Origin: Terriglobales bacterium
GTDB lineage: Bacteria > Acidobacteriota > Terriglobia > Terriglobales > Acidobacteriaceae
Length of the DNA stretch: 64,000 bases
Direction of reading: 5' to 3'
Assembly (NCBI GenBank): GCA_035487355.1
Contig: DATHMF010000105.1
Span: forward strand, 1 to 64,000
The position numbers and the translations under genes are program-made. Of the stretch, positions 42,995-51,379 are shown piece after piece. The first letter of the stretch is position 1, and every line of letters begins with the position of its first letter. The notes below the pieces were generated by a model. It saw nothing but the letters and a program-made list of their open reading frames with translations. It searched no databases and was not told the origin of the DNA.

Positions 42995-44887
42995 ATGGCT
43001 CCCACCCAAGATGAGATGGATGCGCTGCGAGCGCAGGTGGCGTCACTTACGACGCGGATTTTCCGGTTAGAGCAAAGACTGGGGATTGCTGCCGAGGCTC
43101 CGCAGCCGGCAGTGGCTGCGCCGATGGTTCAGCCTTCGACAGCAGTACCGGCAGCTTCTGCGCCGCTTCCCACTTCGGGACCAGCGGTAACTCCGCCTTC
43201 CTTTGCGCAAGTGAACGCAGGCACCGTCGACAAAGCCAGCCTGGAATCGAAGATCGGCAAGCTATGGCTTAACTGGATTGGCATTATTGCCATCCTGGGC
43301 GGCGTCTCTTACTTCCTAAAATATGCCTTCGATAACAACTGGATTGGGCCGGCAGGCCGAGTTGCCATTGGGCTGATCCTCGGCATCTCGGTTGTGCTAT
43401 GGAGCGAACTCTTCCGCCGCAAAAAACAGGCATTTTTTTCATATTCCCTCAAAGCCGTCGGGATCGGGATACTGTATTTATCGCTGTGGGGAGCACGCCA
43501 GTTCGATCCGCCTCTGATACCGGTGGAAGTCGCATTCGCGGCCATGATTGTGGTTACGGCAGCCACAGCTGTCATGGCATTTGCCCAGGATGCACAGATC
43601 CTGGCTTTGTATGCGCTGATTGGCGGGTTCCTCAGCCCGTTGCTGGTTTCCACGCACCATAACGAAGAAATTGTTCTGTTCACTTATGTCGCCATTCTTG
43701 ATCTGGGAGTGCTGGCGCTCGCCGTCCTCAAGCCCTGGCGACGGCTGCTGTGGGGCGGTTTTATTGGAACCATCATTCTTTATGCGGGCTGGGGCGAGCA
43801 GTATTACTCGATCAGCCAGCGCTCGATCACGGTATTGTTTACGGCGATCTTTGCCGCGATCTTTGCCGCCATCCCGTTGGTCACGCCGTACTACCGCTCC
43901 AGTAAGTTTCCTGGACCTTCCATCACACTAACCTTGCTGCCTTTCTTCAATGCCGCCGGGTTCTTTCTTGCGCTCTACGGCATGTACGAAGACGAGAAGA
44001 CGAAGCTCACCTGGTTCGCCCTGGGACTGGCGGCGGTCTACCTGGCCATCAGCAACGTATTCATGCGGCGCTTTGCGGAAAAAGATACGCGCAAGGTCGT
44101 GGCCCTGCTGCACGTTGCGATTGCCATTGCGTTTATCACGATTGCCATCCCGCTCAGACTCAATGCGCATTGGATCACCATCGGCTGGCTGATTGAATCG
44201 GCGGTGCTGTTATGGATTTCAGAGCAAACCAAGACCGCCGTGCTGCGTTACCTGGCGATCACGACGCTGGTGCTGGCTATTTTCCGCGTGTTCGTCTTCG
44301 ACAGCTCGGAGATGGCGGCACGATTGGTCTTCAATGCGCGCTTTGCCACGTATGCGATCGCGATTGCGGTGCTGGGCGGAATCATCATTCTGGGGAGCCG
44401 CGAGACCGTCTCTGCCGAGACCGGCAAGTCTGTGCCCAGAACAGGAACATGGGCGATCCGGCTGTCGGGTATCGTATTGAGCGTGCTCATCCTGGTTGGT
44501 TTGACGCTGGAAGCGCATGATTACTTTGGCCGCCAGTACGCGCAGGTGGACATTTACAACCCCAATAACCCAGAAATCTATTCGCGGCTCGAGATTGCCG
44601 AACGCTTCAGCTTCTCCGTGATCTGGCTGGTGGTGGGCGCGGGGCTGATGGTGACCGGATTCTGGAAGCGGTCCGCGTTTGTGCGCTGGCAGGCGCTGGT
44701 GCTGATTGCGTTTACCATCGCCAAGGTCCTTATTTATGACTCGTCGGAACTCGACCGCGGATACCGCATCCTGAGCTTCATCGGTTTGGGGGTTGTGCTG
44801 CTCGGCATCTCGTATGCCTATCAAAAAGACTGGCTGAAGCTTTCGCCGCGCGGGGCGGGGAAAGCTGATTCGGGGAGCTCGGCATGA
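42995..44887 (+). CDS. DUF2339-family multi-spanning membrane protein
   Basis: A protein of 630 residues from ATG 42995 (MAPTQDEMDALRAQVASLTT); a GTG four codons upstream is in frame. The N-terminal coiled-coil-like stretch (RLEQRL) is followed by an Ala/Pro-rich linker and then many hydrophobic helices (at least 14), starting IGKLWLNWIGIIAILGG, characteristic of DUF2339. The family is inner-membrane and of unknown function, though a role in polysaccharide or stress handling has been suggested. Its downstream neighbour is DUF3999, the usual partner. Confidence 0.92.
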   Translation: MAPTQDEMDALRAQVASLTTRIFRLEQRLGIAAEAPQPAVAAPMVQPSTAVPAASAPLPTSGPAVTPPSFAQVNAGTVDKASLESKIGKLWLNWIGIIAILGGVSYFLKYAFDNNWIGPAGRVAIGLILGISVVLWSELFRRKKQAFFSYSLKAVGIGILYLSLWGARQFDPPLIPVEVAFAAMIVVTAATAVMAFAQDAQILALYALIGGFLSPLLVSTHHNEEIVLFTYVAILDLGVLALAVLKPWRRLLWGGFIGTIILYAGWGEQYYSISQRSITVLFTAIFAAIFAAIPLVTPYYRSSKFPGPSITLTLLPFFNAAGFFLALYGMYEDEKTKLTWFALGLAAVYLAISNVFMRRFAEKDTRKVVALLHVAIAIAFITIAIPLRLNAHWITIGWLIESAVLLWISEQTKTAVLRYLAITTLVLAIFRVFVFDSSEMAARLVFNARFATYAIAIAVLGGIIILGSRETVSAETGKSVPRTGTWAIRLSGIVLSVLILVGLTLEAHDYFGRQYAQVDIYNPNNPEIYSRLEIAERFSFSVIWLVVGAGLMVTGFWKRSAFVRWQALVLIAFTIAKVLIYDSSELDRGYRILSFIGLGVVLLGISYAYQKDWLKLSPRGAGKADSGSSA

Positions 44888-44974
44888 GTATTCCCGCGAG
44901 AGTTCTTTTTTATGAGCGCTTCGCTACGCCACGCGCCTGCCTTCGGCAGAGCGGAAGTGATTTTTTATCCGCTT

Positions 44975-45024
44975 ACCCAGGGCTTACGCCCTGGGCTACA
45001 TTCTGCCGCCCCTTCCGGGGCTGG
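44975..45024. repeat. Dispersed REP-like repeat, copy 1 (CCCAGGGCT type)
   Basis: Contains a palindrome CCCAGGGCTTACGCCCTGGG followed by CTACATTCTGCCGCCCC and TTCCGGGGCTGG. A second copy lies at 48660-48707. It sits between the DUF2339 and DUF3999 genes. Confidence 0.75.
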
Positions 45025-45122
45025 AATTCCGACGGTGCGAGCATCCTGTTTTTTCTCTACCAGCTTATAGGACGTCATTCCAGAAGAGGACCTGCATTCA
45101 CGATCCTTTTGCAATATTCAAT

Positions 45123-46340
45123 ATGAACATGAAGAGCTTAGTCGCAGTCACTATTTTTGCAGTTCTCGTAAGCGCCTCCATTCCTTACTTCAAGTATTCG
45201 CGCGACGTTCAGGGCGGCGGGGCTGGTCATCAGTATTACTTCGTCGTGGACGAAACCGTTTGGCAACATGCCCGCCCGGACTTGAGCGATCTGCGTCTCT
45301 ATGCGAGTGACAACAGCGAAGTGCCGTACGCATTGACCATCGCACGAGGCAGCTCGGAGACGGACCAGAAAGAGGTGAAGGTGCTGCAACCGGGAACGGT
45401 CGGCGACAAGACCCAATTCTTTCTGGAGATGGCGGGCCTCACCGAGTACGACCGAATCACGCTGAAGCTGAAGGCAACAAACTTTGTGGCCAAGGTGCGG
45501 GTGGAAGGCCAGGACGACCTGCACGGCGCGCGTTGGGCCACGCTCGGGAACACCATTGTTTACGACCTCTCAGACGACAACCTGGGAAACAACACCACGC
45601 TGCGGCTTCCGGTCACGCGCTATAAATATTTGCGCGTCACCATGGAAGGAGCCGTGAAACCCGCAGACGTGGAAGGCGCCAGCGCCAACATCAGAGAAGA
45701 AGAAAAGGCAGTTTGGCGAAAAATCAGCAGCGAACCAACCAGGGAAGAAAAGAACAAAGAAACCGTCTTTACTTTTTCGCTGCCGCCGAATGTTCCCCTG
45801 GAGCAGATCGAGTTCACCATTGATGCGGCGCAGCCCAACTTCAAGCGCGAGGTCGAGGTGCAAAGCGGCAAGAACGAATGGCCCAGTTCAACCGGCGAAC
45901 TCACCCGGGTGCACATGGTGCGTCACGGACAGAAGATTGATTTCGAGCAATCCACGCTCGATCTGGGTGGAATCAGGCCAGAGACGCTGAAGGTGATCAT
46001 CCATAATGGGGATGATCCGCCACTGAAGATCACCGGCGTACGGCTGCAACAATACGAGCGGCGGGTTTACTTCAACTCTGCTGGGCCGCCCCACCTCTAC
46101 TATGGCGACGAAAAGCTCGACGAACCGGTTTACGATTACGCCAAGCTTTTTCAGCAGGACACGAATGCCGCTGAAGTCAAACTGGGCGGAGAGCAGACCA
46201 ATGCGGCGTACACGGGGCGTCCGGATGAAAGGCCGTGGTCGGACAAGCACCCGGCGGTGCTGTGGATTGCGATTGGGGCAGCCGTGCTGGTGCTGGGCGT
46301 CATGGCGTTGCGCTCGATGAAGAACGTGAGTGCAGCGTAA
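45123..46340 (+). CDS. DUF3999-family membrane-anchored protein
   Basis: A 405-residue protein that starts with a signal or anchor segment (MNMKSLVAVTIFAVLVSASI) and ends with a C-terminal transmembrane helix (HPAVLWIAIGAAVLVLGVMA, ~375-395) plus a short cytoplasmic tail. The large body would lie in the periplasm. It shows the DUF3999 pattern: FVVDETVWQHARPDLSDLRL, followed by beta-rich repeats. It follows the DUF2339 gene by 235 bases, which contain a dispersed repeat, so co-transcription is likely but not proven. Function of the pair is unknown. Confidence 0.9.
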   Translation: MNMKSLVAVTIFAVLVSASIPYFKYSRDVQGGGAGHQYYFVVDETVWQHARPDLSDLRLYASDNSEVPYALTIARGSSETDQKEVKVLQPGTVGDKTQFFLEMAGLTEYDRITLKLKATNFVAKVRVEGQDDLHGARWATLGNTIVYDLSDDNLGNNTTLRLPVTRYKYLRVTMEGAVKPADVEGASANIREEEKAVWRKISSEPTREEKNKETVFTFSLPPNVPLEQIEFTIDAAQPNFKREVEVQSGKNEWPSSTGELTRVHMVRHGQKIDFEQSTLDLGGIRPETLKVIIHNGDDPPLKITGVRLQQYERRVYFNSAGPPHLYYGDEKLDEPVYDYAKLFQQDTNAAEVKLGGEQTNAAYTGRPDERPWSDKHPAVLWIAIGAAVLVLGVMALRSMKNVSAA

Positions 46341-46990
46341 AAAGCAGTACTCAGTACTCGGTCCTCAGTACTCAGAAAGAGCTCGCCTCGGATTTTCGCG
46401 GATTGGATTCCAGCGTCCCCCCTTTGCCGGCTTGGGTCGAGAGGAAAGCTATTAGCTGTTAACCTTTTAGTTAAAAACGCGAGCTCACGCGGAACGAAAA
46501 AAACGACCCAGAGGGGGACCCTACTTAAAGTAGGCGTCTTCTGCTATAGGTCATTTGGTTTCAATCTTTTGCAGAGTGTGTTCAAGTAGCCCTATTGCGC
46601 CTTGTGTACTTGCGTCACGTATTAACGCATGAGTAAACAAAGCGTGAGTTGGAACAAGGATTGATAGCGGTCGAGAAACCTCACGGCCGGCGTTTGGGGT
46701 AAGTTTTCAAATAACTTCATGGGGCTTACTAACCCTAGCCCCCGCGCTCCTGGGAGCGCTGGATACACTTTCAGAGCTGATGATAGTCCACGCTTCCCCA
46801 GAAGTTAAGAATTTGATACCACAATGGGACCATGGGGCAAGACAGTTGCCAGTAACCGGTTGCCAGTTTCAGAAAGGCAATTCGTGCCCTGACCCAAACC
46901 TGTCTAAGAAACAAGCTCTGGAGCGATTCCAGAGTTGGTGTATGCGCGAGTACCGGAGCTAAAGCCCGCATTTTTCTATGATCCTTAACG

Positions 46991-47011
46991 CACGGCTGAA
47001 AGCCGTGCTCT
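46991..47011. repeat. GCTGAAAGCCGTGCTC repeat, copy 1
   Basis: CACGGCTGAAAGCCGTGCTC contains the inverted repeat ACGGCT/AGCCGT. A near copy (CACGACTGAAAGCCGTGCTC) lies at 47083-47103. Confidence 0.7.
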
Positions 47012-47082
47012 TCCACGGTGATCCACGCATTCGCGAGTTTTTTCGCAACTCTAATGCCCAGGATTTTATTGAGCTTTTACGA

Positions 47083-47103
47083 CACGACTGAAAGCCGTGC
47101 TCT
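47083..47103. repeat. GCTGAAAGCCGTGCTC repeat, copy 2
   Basis: Same as the copy at 46991 except one base (CACGACT instead of CACGGCT). The spacing of about 92 bp and the similarity suggest a local duplication of a REP-like unit. Confidence 0.65.
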
Positions 47104-47110
47104 GACAACT

Positions 47111-47566
47111 TTATTTCGAGAGTTCTCGCTTGACGATTTCACTCACCAGCTTGCCGTCTACGCGCGTGCCTGTGGCGGCGAACTTGGCCATGGCGTTCTT
47201 CATCACCGTGCCCATATCTTTCATGGTGGGTGTTCCCATTTCGGTAATGGCGGCGCGCACGGTGACGGCAACTTCTTCCTCACCGGCGGCTTTGGGCATG
47301 TAAGATTCGATGATCACGATCTCGGCGGCTTCTTTGTCGGCCAGTTCCTGGCGGCCGCCCTTGGTGAACTGCTCGACGGAATCCTTGCGCTGCTTGATGA
47401 GCGTGCTGAGAATGGCCAGCGCCTCTTTTTCATCGAGCGGAGCGCGCTTGTCTATTTCTTTGCTCCTGAGGGCGGATTTCACCATGCGCAGGGTGGAAAG
47501 GCGATGCTCCTGGCGGGCGCGCATGGCTTCGACGATGTCTTTTTGAATCTGTTCGGGGATGCTCAT
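47111..47566 (-). CDS. GatB/YqeY domain protein
   Basis: A 151-residue soluble protein of the YqeY family, related to the tail of the amidotransferase GatB that binds tRNA. Typical are MSIPEQIQKDIVEAMRARQE, TLRMVKSALRSKEIDKR, and the C-terminal region (VMKNAMAKFAATGTRVDGKL). Its exact role is not established; some members help tRNA handling. It is complete and of normal length. A repeat copy (CCACAAGAGACACAGAGGCA, ~47611) lies just upstream. Confidence 0.93.
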   Translation of the reverse strand: MSIPEQIQKDIVEAMRARQEHRLSTLRMVKSALRSKEIDKRAPLDEKEALAILSTLIKQRKDSVEQFTKGGRQELADKEAAEIVIIESYMPKAAGEEEVAVTVRAAITEMGTPTMKDMGTVMKNAMAKFAATGTRVDGKLVSEIVKRELSK

Positions 47567-47820
47567 AAATGGTAGCGTTTACGATTTTCTCATAAAGGGG
47601 CAGATTGATTCACCACAAGAGACACAGAGGCACAGGGAATTGAATCATTTGGGTCATCGGGTCATTGATTCATTGGGTTGGGCACTTAGATCGTGGAAGT
47701 GACGCCACCATCGATGGCAGTGCACGCACTGTTCTCAGATTCTTCGCTAACGCTCAGAATGACATTTCTAATAACAGAGGCTTTTTAGACAGATGGCGTC
47801 CATCCCTATTCGCGGGCGTC

Positions 47821-48522
47821 TTAATCGCGGGCGCTTTGGCCTGCCGGTATCTCCGTCAGCGCGTCACTATCCTCGAGTTCTGGTAGAGGGGTAAAGTCCA
47901 ACGCTTTCAGATCGGAGTGCAGTTGGGTCACGGAGTCGAAGCGGAGGGCGTGGATACCGAGCTTTTTCGCTCCTTCAACATTCACTTCCCGATCATCAAT
48001 GAACAGGGCCTGGACAGGCGCAACCTCGAGGCACTCGAGGCAGTGCTGATAGATTGCCGGATCGGGTTTGACCAAGCGAAGTTCGGAAGAGAAGATCGGG
48101 CATGATATATGCGCCATCCAGGCAAAGTGCCGGCGCACATGAGCGGCCATTTCTGCGGGCATATTCGACAGAATTGCGGTTTTCAATCCCCTGGACTGAA
48201 GCGCGGCCATCCACTCGATCATGGGTTGGTTGAACCGGCTCCACATCTCAATATCGCGCTTGCGGAGAGCTTCGATCTGCGCCGGCGCGAGAACCACGCC
48301 AGCCTGCTCGGCGAGCCAGAACCAGTAGGCAGTGGGCGTGAAATCACCGCGATCGTAGGCCAGACGGCTGCTGTCGTATAGGGGGCGAAACTGATCGGGA
48401 GTGAGATGAAAGAACCCCGACATCTGCTCGACGGCTTCAGGGGTGGGCTCAAGACAGAGGACTTGGCCGTAGTCGAAGATTACGGCCTTGATATCGAGCG
48501 GGGTGTGTTTAGGATCAAGCAT
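47821..48522 (-). CDS. HAD-superfamily hydrolase
   Basis: A 233-residue HAD phosphatase. The nucleophile motif is FDYGQVL (D-x-G form, common in the epoxide-hydrolase/DhlB-like subgroup), the Thr/Ser motif is AILSNMP, and the Lys plus the acidic pair are in VKPDPAIYQ and ALFIDDREVNVEGA. All four HAD motifs are thus present. Substrate is not predictable. Stand-alone gene; the reading frame continues well beyond a normal C-terminus with a few acidic residues. Confidence 0.9.
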   Translation of the reverse strand: MLDPKHTPLDIKAVIFDYGQVLCLEPTPEAVEQMSGFFHLTPDQFRPLYDSSRLAYDRGDFTPTAYWFWLAEQAGVVLAPAQIEALRKRDIEMWSRFNQPMIEWMAALQSRGLKTAILSNMPAEMAAHVRRHFAWMAHISCPIFSSELRLVKPDPAIYQHCLECLEVAPVQALFIDDREVNVEGAKKLGIHALRFDSVTQLHSDLKALDFTPLPELEDSDALTEIPAGQSARD

Positions 48523-48977
48523 TTGTTTATCTTTCCAGAGATTGTTTCAAAAATGTATTTGGTTGTTGATCGTTAAATTGCAAAACGCTAAAGAGTCTGT
48601 GTGAGAACTCAAAGGCATAGCACCGTCCCTTGCGGGACTACGAATGGTTTGTTACCGATACCCAGCGCTGAAGCGCTGGGCTATAACACATCACCCCTTC
48701 GGGGTTGTTCGTCTTCAAAATTCTTAAGAATTCAAAAACAACCGAACGTTAAGGTTTCTCGGCACAAAAGGGATTCCTCGTCGCTACGCTCCTCGGAATG
48801 ACAATTCAATCATTCATCTTGATGCTCGACCATTCCGTACCTACAGGCTTTTTCCGCAAGCTCTAAAGTCGGCTCTGATACAAAGCTTATTCTTAAACAA
48901 GCTCCTAATGGTCATAGTGCAGGGGGAAGATAGTTTCGTCCAATGAATTGTAGAGTGCTATTTGATAACTTATAGGA
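48523..48977. other. Intergenic region with dispersed repeat
   Basis: 455 bp upstream of the LysR gene, containing a CCCAGCGCT-type repeat copy (48660-48707) and a GATTCCTCGTCGCTACGCTC-type string near 48775. Apart from a possible weak start site (ATAGGA before the ATG at 48978), no gene or clear promoter is seen. Confidence 0.4.
48660..48707. repeat. Dispersed REP-like repeat, copy 2 (CCCAGCGCT type)
   Basis: CCCAGCGCTGAAGCGCTGGG then CTATAACACATCACCCCTTC and GGGGTTG. The layout (perfect palindrome, GGGCTA, CCCC-TTC-GGGG stem) matches the copy at 44975. Confidence 0.75.
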
Positions 48978-49901
48978 ATGAGTGTTTCTTTTAGTATTGA
49001 CGAGATGCGATCTTTTTTCGTCCTGGCTGGGGAGCTGCACTTTCGCAAGGCTTCCGAGCGGCTGTTCATGTCGCAGCCCGCTCTCAGCAAGCAGATTCGC
49101 AAGCTGGAAGAGAAAGTAGGAGGGGCGCTGTTCACGCGCACTCGCCGCCGCGTGCTCTTAACGGAAGCCGGCAACGTACTGCTTCCGTTGGCGAAGAGGC
49201 TGGTACAGGATTCGGAGGCGGCGTTGGGACGGGCGCGCGAGGCGGCTGAGGGACGGGCGGGCACCTTACGGATCGGATTCGGCATCGCTTCAGCGGCCGA
49301 GATATTGCCGCGAACGCTTCTGCGGTTTCGGCGCAGCAATCCACACGTGGAGCTGCAGATGCGCGACATGTCCACGCCGGGACAGACGGCGGCATTGCTG
49401 GATGGACGAATTGACGTAGGGATCTTGCGCATGCCGATTGTCGAGACCGAATTCGAGAGCTTCCCGCTCTCCCGCGAGCGGCTGGTGGCGGTTGCGCCCG
49501 AATCGGTTGCGTACAGCCGGAAACAGGGCTTGGCTTCGCTGCGCGACCAACCTTTTATATGCTTCCCAAAATCGGCCTCGGCTACGCTTTATCAGCACGT
49601 GCAGACGGTTTGCCGGCGCGCGGGGTTCAGTCCCAATCTGGTGCAGGAGGCCAATGAGCTGTTCACGATCCTGAATCTGGTTCGAGCCGGGCTAGGCGTC
49701 TCGCTGGTGCCCAGCGCGGCGATAAGAATGAATGTTCGCGGAGTGCGCTTCTACGAATTGCACATGGCTGAAGCAGAATGGCAGACTGGCCTGGCGTGGA
49801 AGCGGCTGTCGGAGAAGCGTCCGCTAATTCTCAGGTTCGCGGAGGCCATGCGTGCCGCGGTTCGAGAGCCCGGCGCGGGCGGGGCGTCACGCAACAAATA
49901 A
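48978..49901 (+). CDS. LysR-family transcriptional regulator
   Basis: A 307-residue regulator. The N-terminal winged helix-turn-helix covers ~1-60 (LAGELHFRKASERLFMSQPA and LSKQIRKLEEKVG), followed by the LysR substrate domain (~90-295; RIGFGIASAAEILPRTLLRF, then LDGRIDVGILRMP). AGGA stands right before the ATG. No divergent gene adjoins it, so its target is unclear. The final stretch is Ala/Gly-rich. Confidence 0.94.
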   Translation: MSVSFSIDEMRSFFVLAGELHFRKASERLFMSQPALSKQIRKLEEKVGGALFTRTRRRVLLTEAGNVLLPLAKRLVQDSEAALGRAREAAEGRAGTLRIGFGIASAAEILPRTLLRFRRSNPHVELQMRDMSTPGQTAALLDGRIDVGILRMPIVETEFESFPLSRERLVAVAPESVAYSRKQGLASLRDQPFICFPKSASATLYQHVQTVCRRAGFSPNLVQEANELFTILNLVRAGLGVSLVPSAAIRMNVRGVRFYELHMAEAEWQTGLAWKRLSEKRPLILRFAEAMRAAVREPGAGGASRNK

Positions 49902-50005
49902 AACGATTATTTTATATAGTAAAACAGAGTGCGCCGTCGCTGGTCACAGCAAGAGGCATGCTGTATCATTGAGATTAATTCTTCTCCTAAGGACCTCAAA
50001 TCATC

Positions 50006-51223
50006 ATGATACGTAAAAACAGGCTTTTTACCCCGGGCCCAACTCCGCTTCTGCCCTCGGCGCAGAATGCGATGGCGGCTTTTGGGATGCACCACCGCAC
50101 TGCGGACTTCCGCACGCTCTACACGCGCACCTTGGCCGACCTGAAGGCGTTTATCGGCACTAAGAACGACTGCCTGCTGCTGGCCTCTTCCGGCTCGGGG
50201 GCGATGGAAGCTTCAATTTCGAACCTGACCTCACCCGGAGACACTATCCTGGTGCTGACCGCCGGTAAATTCGGCGAGCGCTGGGCAGACTTGGGCAAGG
50301 CCTACGGCTGCAAAGTGGAAGTGGTGAAAGCGGAATATGGACAGACTTTTCCGCTGGAGGCCGTGCGGCAGAAGCTGAGCGCGGATGTGCGCGTGGTCTA
50401 TATGCAATCGACCGAGAGCTCGACCGGCGCGCGACACGATGTGCATGGCGTGGCCAAACTGCTGCGCGATGCCAAACATGAGGCGCTGCTCGTAGTAGAC
50501 GCCATCACTGGCCTCGGCACCACCACTTTCGACGTGGATGGTTGGGGTCTCGATATCGTAATCGGGGGATCGCAAAAGGCGGTCATGATTCCGCCTGGGC
50601 TGGCATTTCTTTCGGTCAGCGAGCGCGCATGGCAGCGTATGGAGACCACGAAATCTCCGCGCTATTACTTTGATCTGCGCAAAGAGCGCAAAGCGGCCTC
50701 GAAAGGTGAATCGGCTTTCACGCCCGCTACCTCACTCATTGCCGGATTGGGTGCGGCGTTTGATTTTATCCGCACCGCCGGAAACGGCGACCTGGCAGCC
50801 GGACGCGATGCGCTGATTGCCAATGCCGAACTGGCTGCGGCCATGACGCGCGCCGCTGCAGCAGCCCTCGATTTGGAGCTCTATGCTCCGACGGCCCCGG
50901 CAGCAGCGCTAACCGCCATTATCCCGCCAGCGGGAATTGATTCCGGAGTGTTCGTGAAGGGCTTCCGCGAGATGTTTGACGCGGTCATCGCCAACGGACA
51001 AGGCGACATGAAGGGCAAGCTGTTTCGCATTGCTCATCTGGGATATTTCGACTACCTGGATACGATCGCCATCATCGGCGGATTGGAGCTGGTGACAGCA
51101 AAGGTTACCCAGCGCAAGAACTTCGAGTTTGGCGTGGCCTTGCGCGCGGCGCAGCAGGTTTACGCTGACGCAAACGGCATCGCTTACGAGACACAGGCTG
51201 CGCTGGCTTCGGTGAAGGCGTAG
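50006..51223 (+). CDS. Class V aminotransferase (serine/alanine-glyoxylate type)
   Basis: A PLP-dependent aminotransferase of 405 residues, fold type I. The N-terminal FTPGPTPLLPSAQNAM is typical of the SPT/AGT group. Cofactor residues are D165 (VVDAITGL) and the Schiff-base Lys K191 (GGSQKAVMIPPG). SerA follows 157 bases downstream on the same strand, so it probably acts as the phosphoserine or serine-producing aminotransferase, partnering with SerA. That is inference; serC-like enzymes and serine-glyoxylate aminotransferases are hard to tell apart by sequence. A dispersed repeat lies between the two genes. Confidence 0.9.
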   Translation: MIRKNRLFTPGPTPLLPSAQNAMAAFGMHHRTADFRTLYTRTLADLKAFIGTKNDCLLLASSGSGAMEASISNLTSPGDTILVLTAGKFGERWADLGKAYGCKVEVVKAEYGQTFPLEAVRQKLSADVRVVYMQSTESSTGARHDVHGVAKLLRDAKHEALLVVDAITGLGTTTFDVDGWGLDIVIGGSQKAVMIPPGLAFLSVSERAWQRMETTKSPRYYFDLRKERKAASKGESAFTPATSLIAGLGAAFDFIRTAGNGDLAAGRDALIANAELAAAMTRAAAAALDLELYAPTAPAAALTAIIPPAGIDSGVFVKGFREMFDAVIANGQGDMKGKLFRIAHLGYFDYLDTIAIIGGLELVTAKVTQRKNFEFGVALRAAQQVYADANGIAYETQAALASVKA

Positions 51224-51260
51224 AGGCATCGAGCATCGAGAACGAAACTTCTCAGGTTAT

Positions 51261-51337
51261 CCGATGGAAGCCGTGGGTGGCGCCCATCTCCATCGGAGGT
51301 CCTTCGTCCCGCACAAAACGCGGGACTCAGGATGACA
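51261..51337. repeat. Dispersed CCGAT...ATCGG repeat, copy 2
   Basis: Contains CCGATggAAGCC and CATCGGAGGTCCTTCGTCC...CTCAGGATGACA. Between the aminotransferase and serA. See copies at 40051 and 53123. Confidence 0.75.
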
Positions 51338-51379
51338 CTTAGAAAAACATAGACAAAGTCTTAAGGAATAACACGAAAC

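Larger units (their letters stand above)
46341..47110. other. Intergenic region with several repeat copies
   Basis: About 770 bp without a supported gene. It contains a repeated CAGTACTC motif (46348-46372), a copy of the CCTCGGATTTTCGCGGATTG repeat (about 46385), a 7-bp stem CTCTGGA/TCCAGAG (46916-46934) and two copies of an ACGGCTGAAAGCCGTGCTC repeat (46991 and 47083). An 81-codon frame on the minus strand has no protein-like features. Confidence 0.5.

Noticed and set aside
46771-47016. 81-codon minus-strand frame
   Set aside because: Low-complexity, repeat-rich DNA; no ribosome site or family-like pattern.
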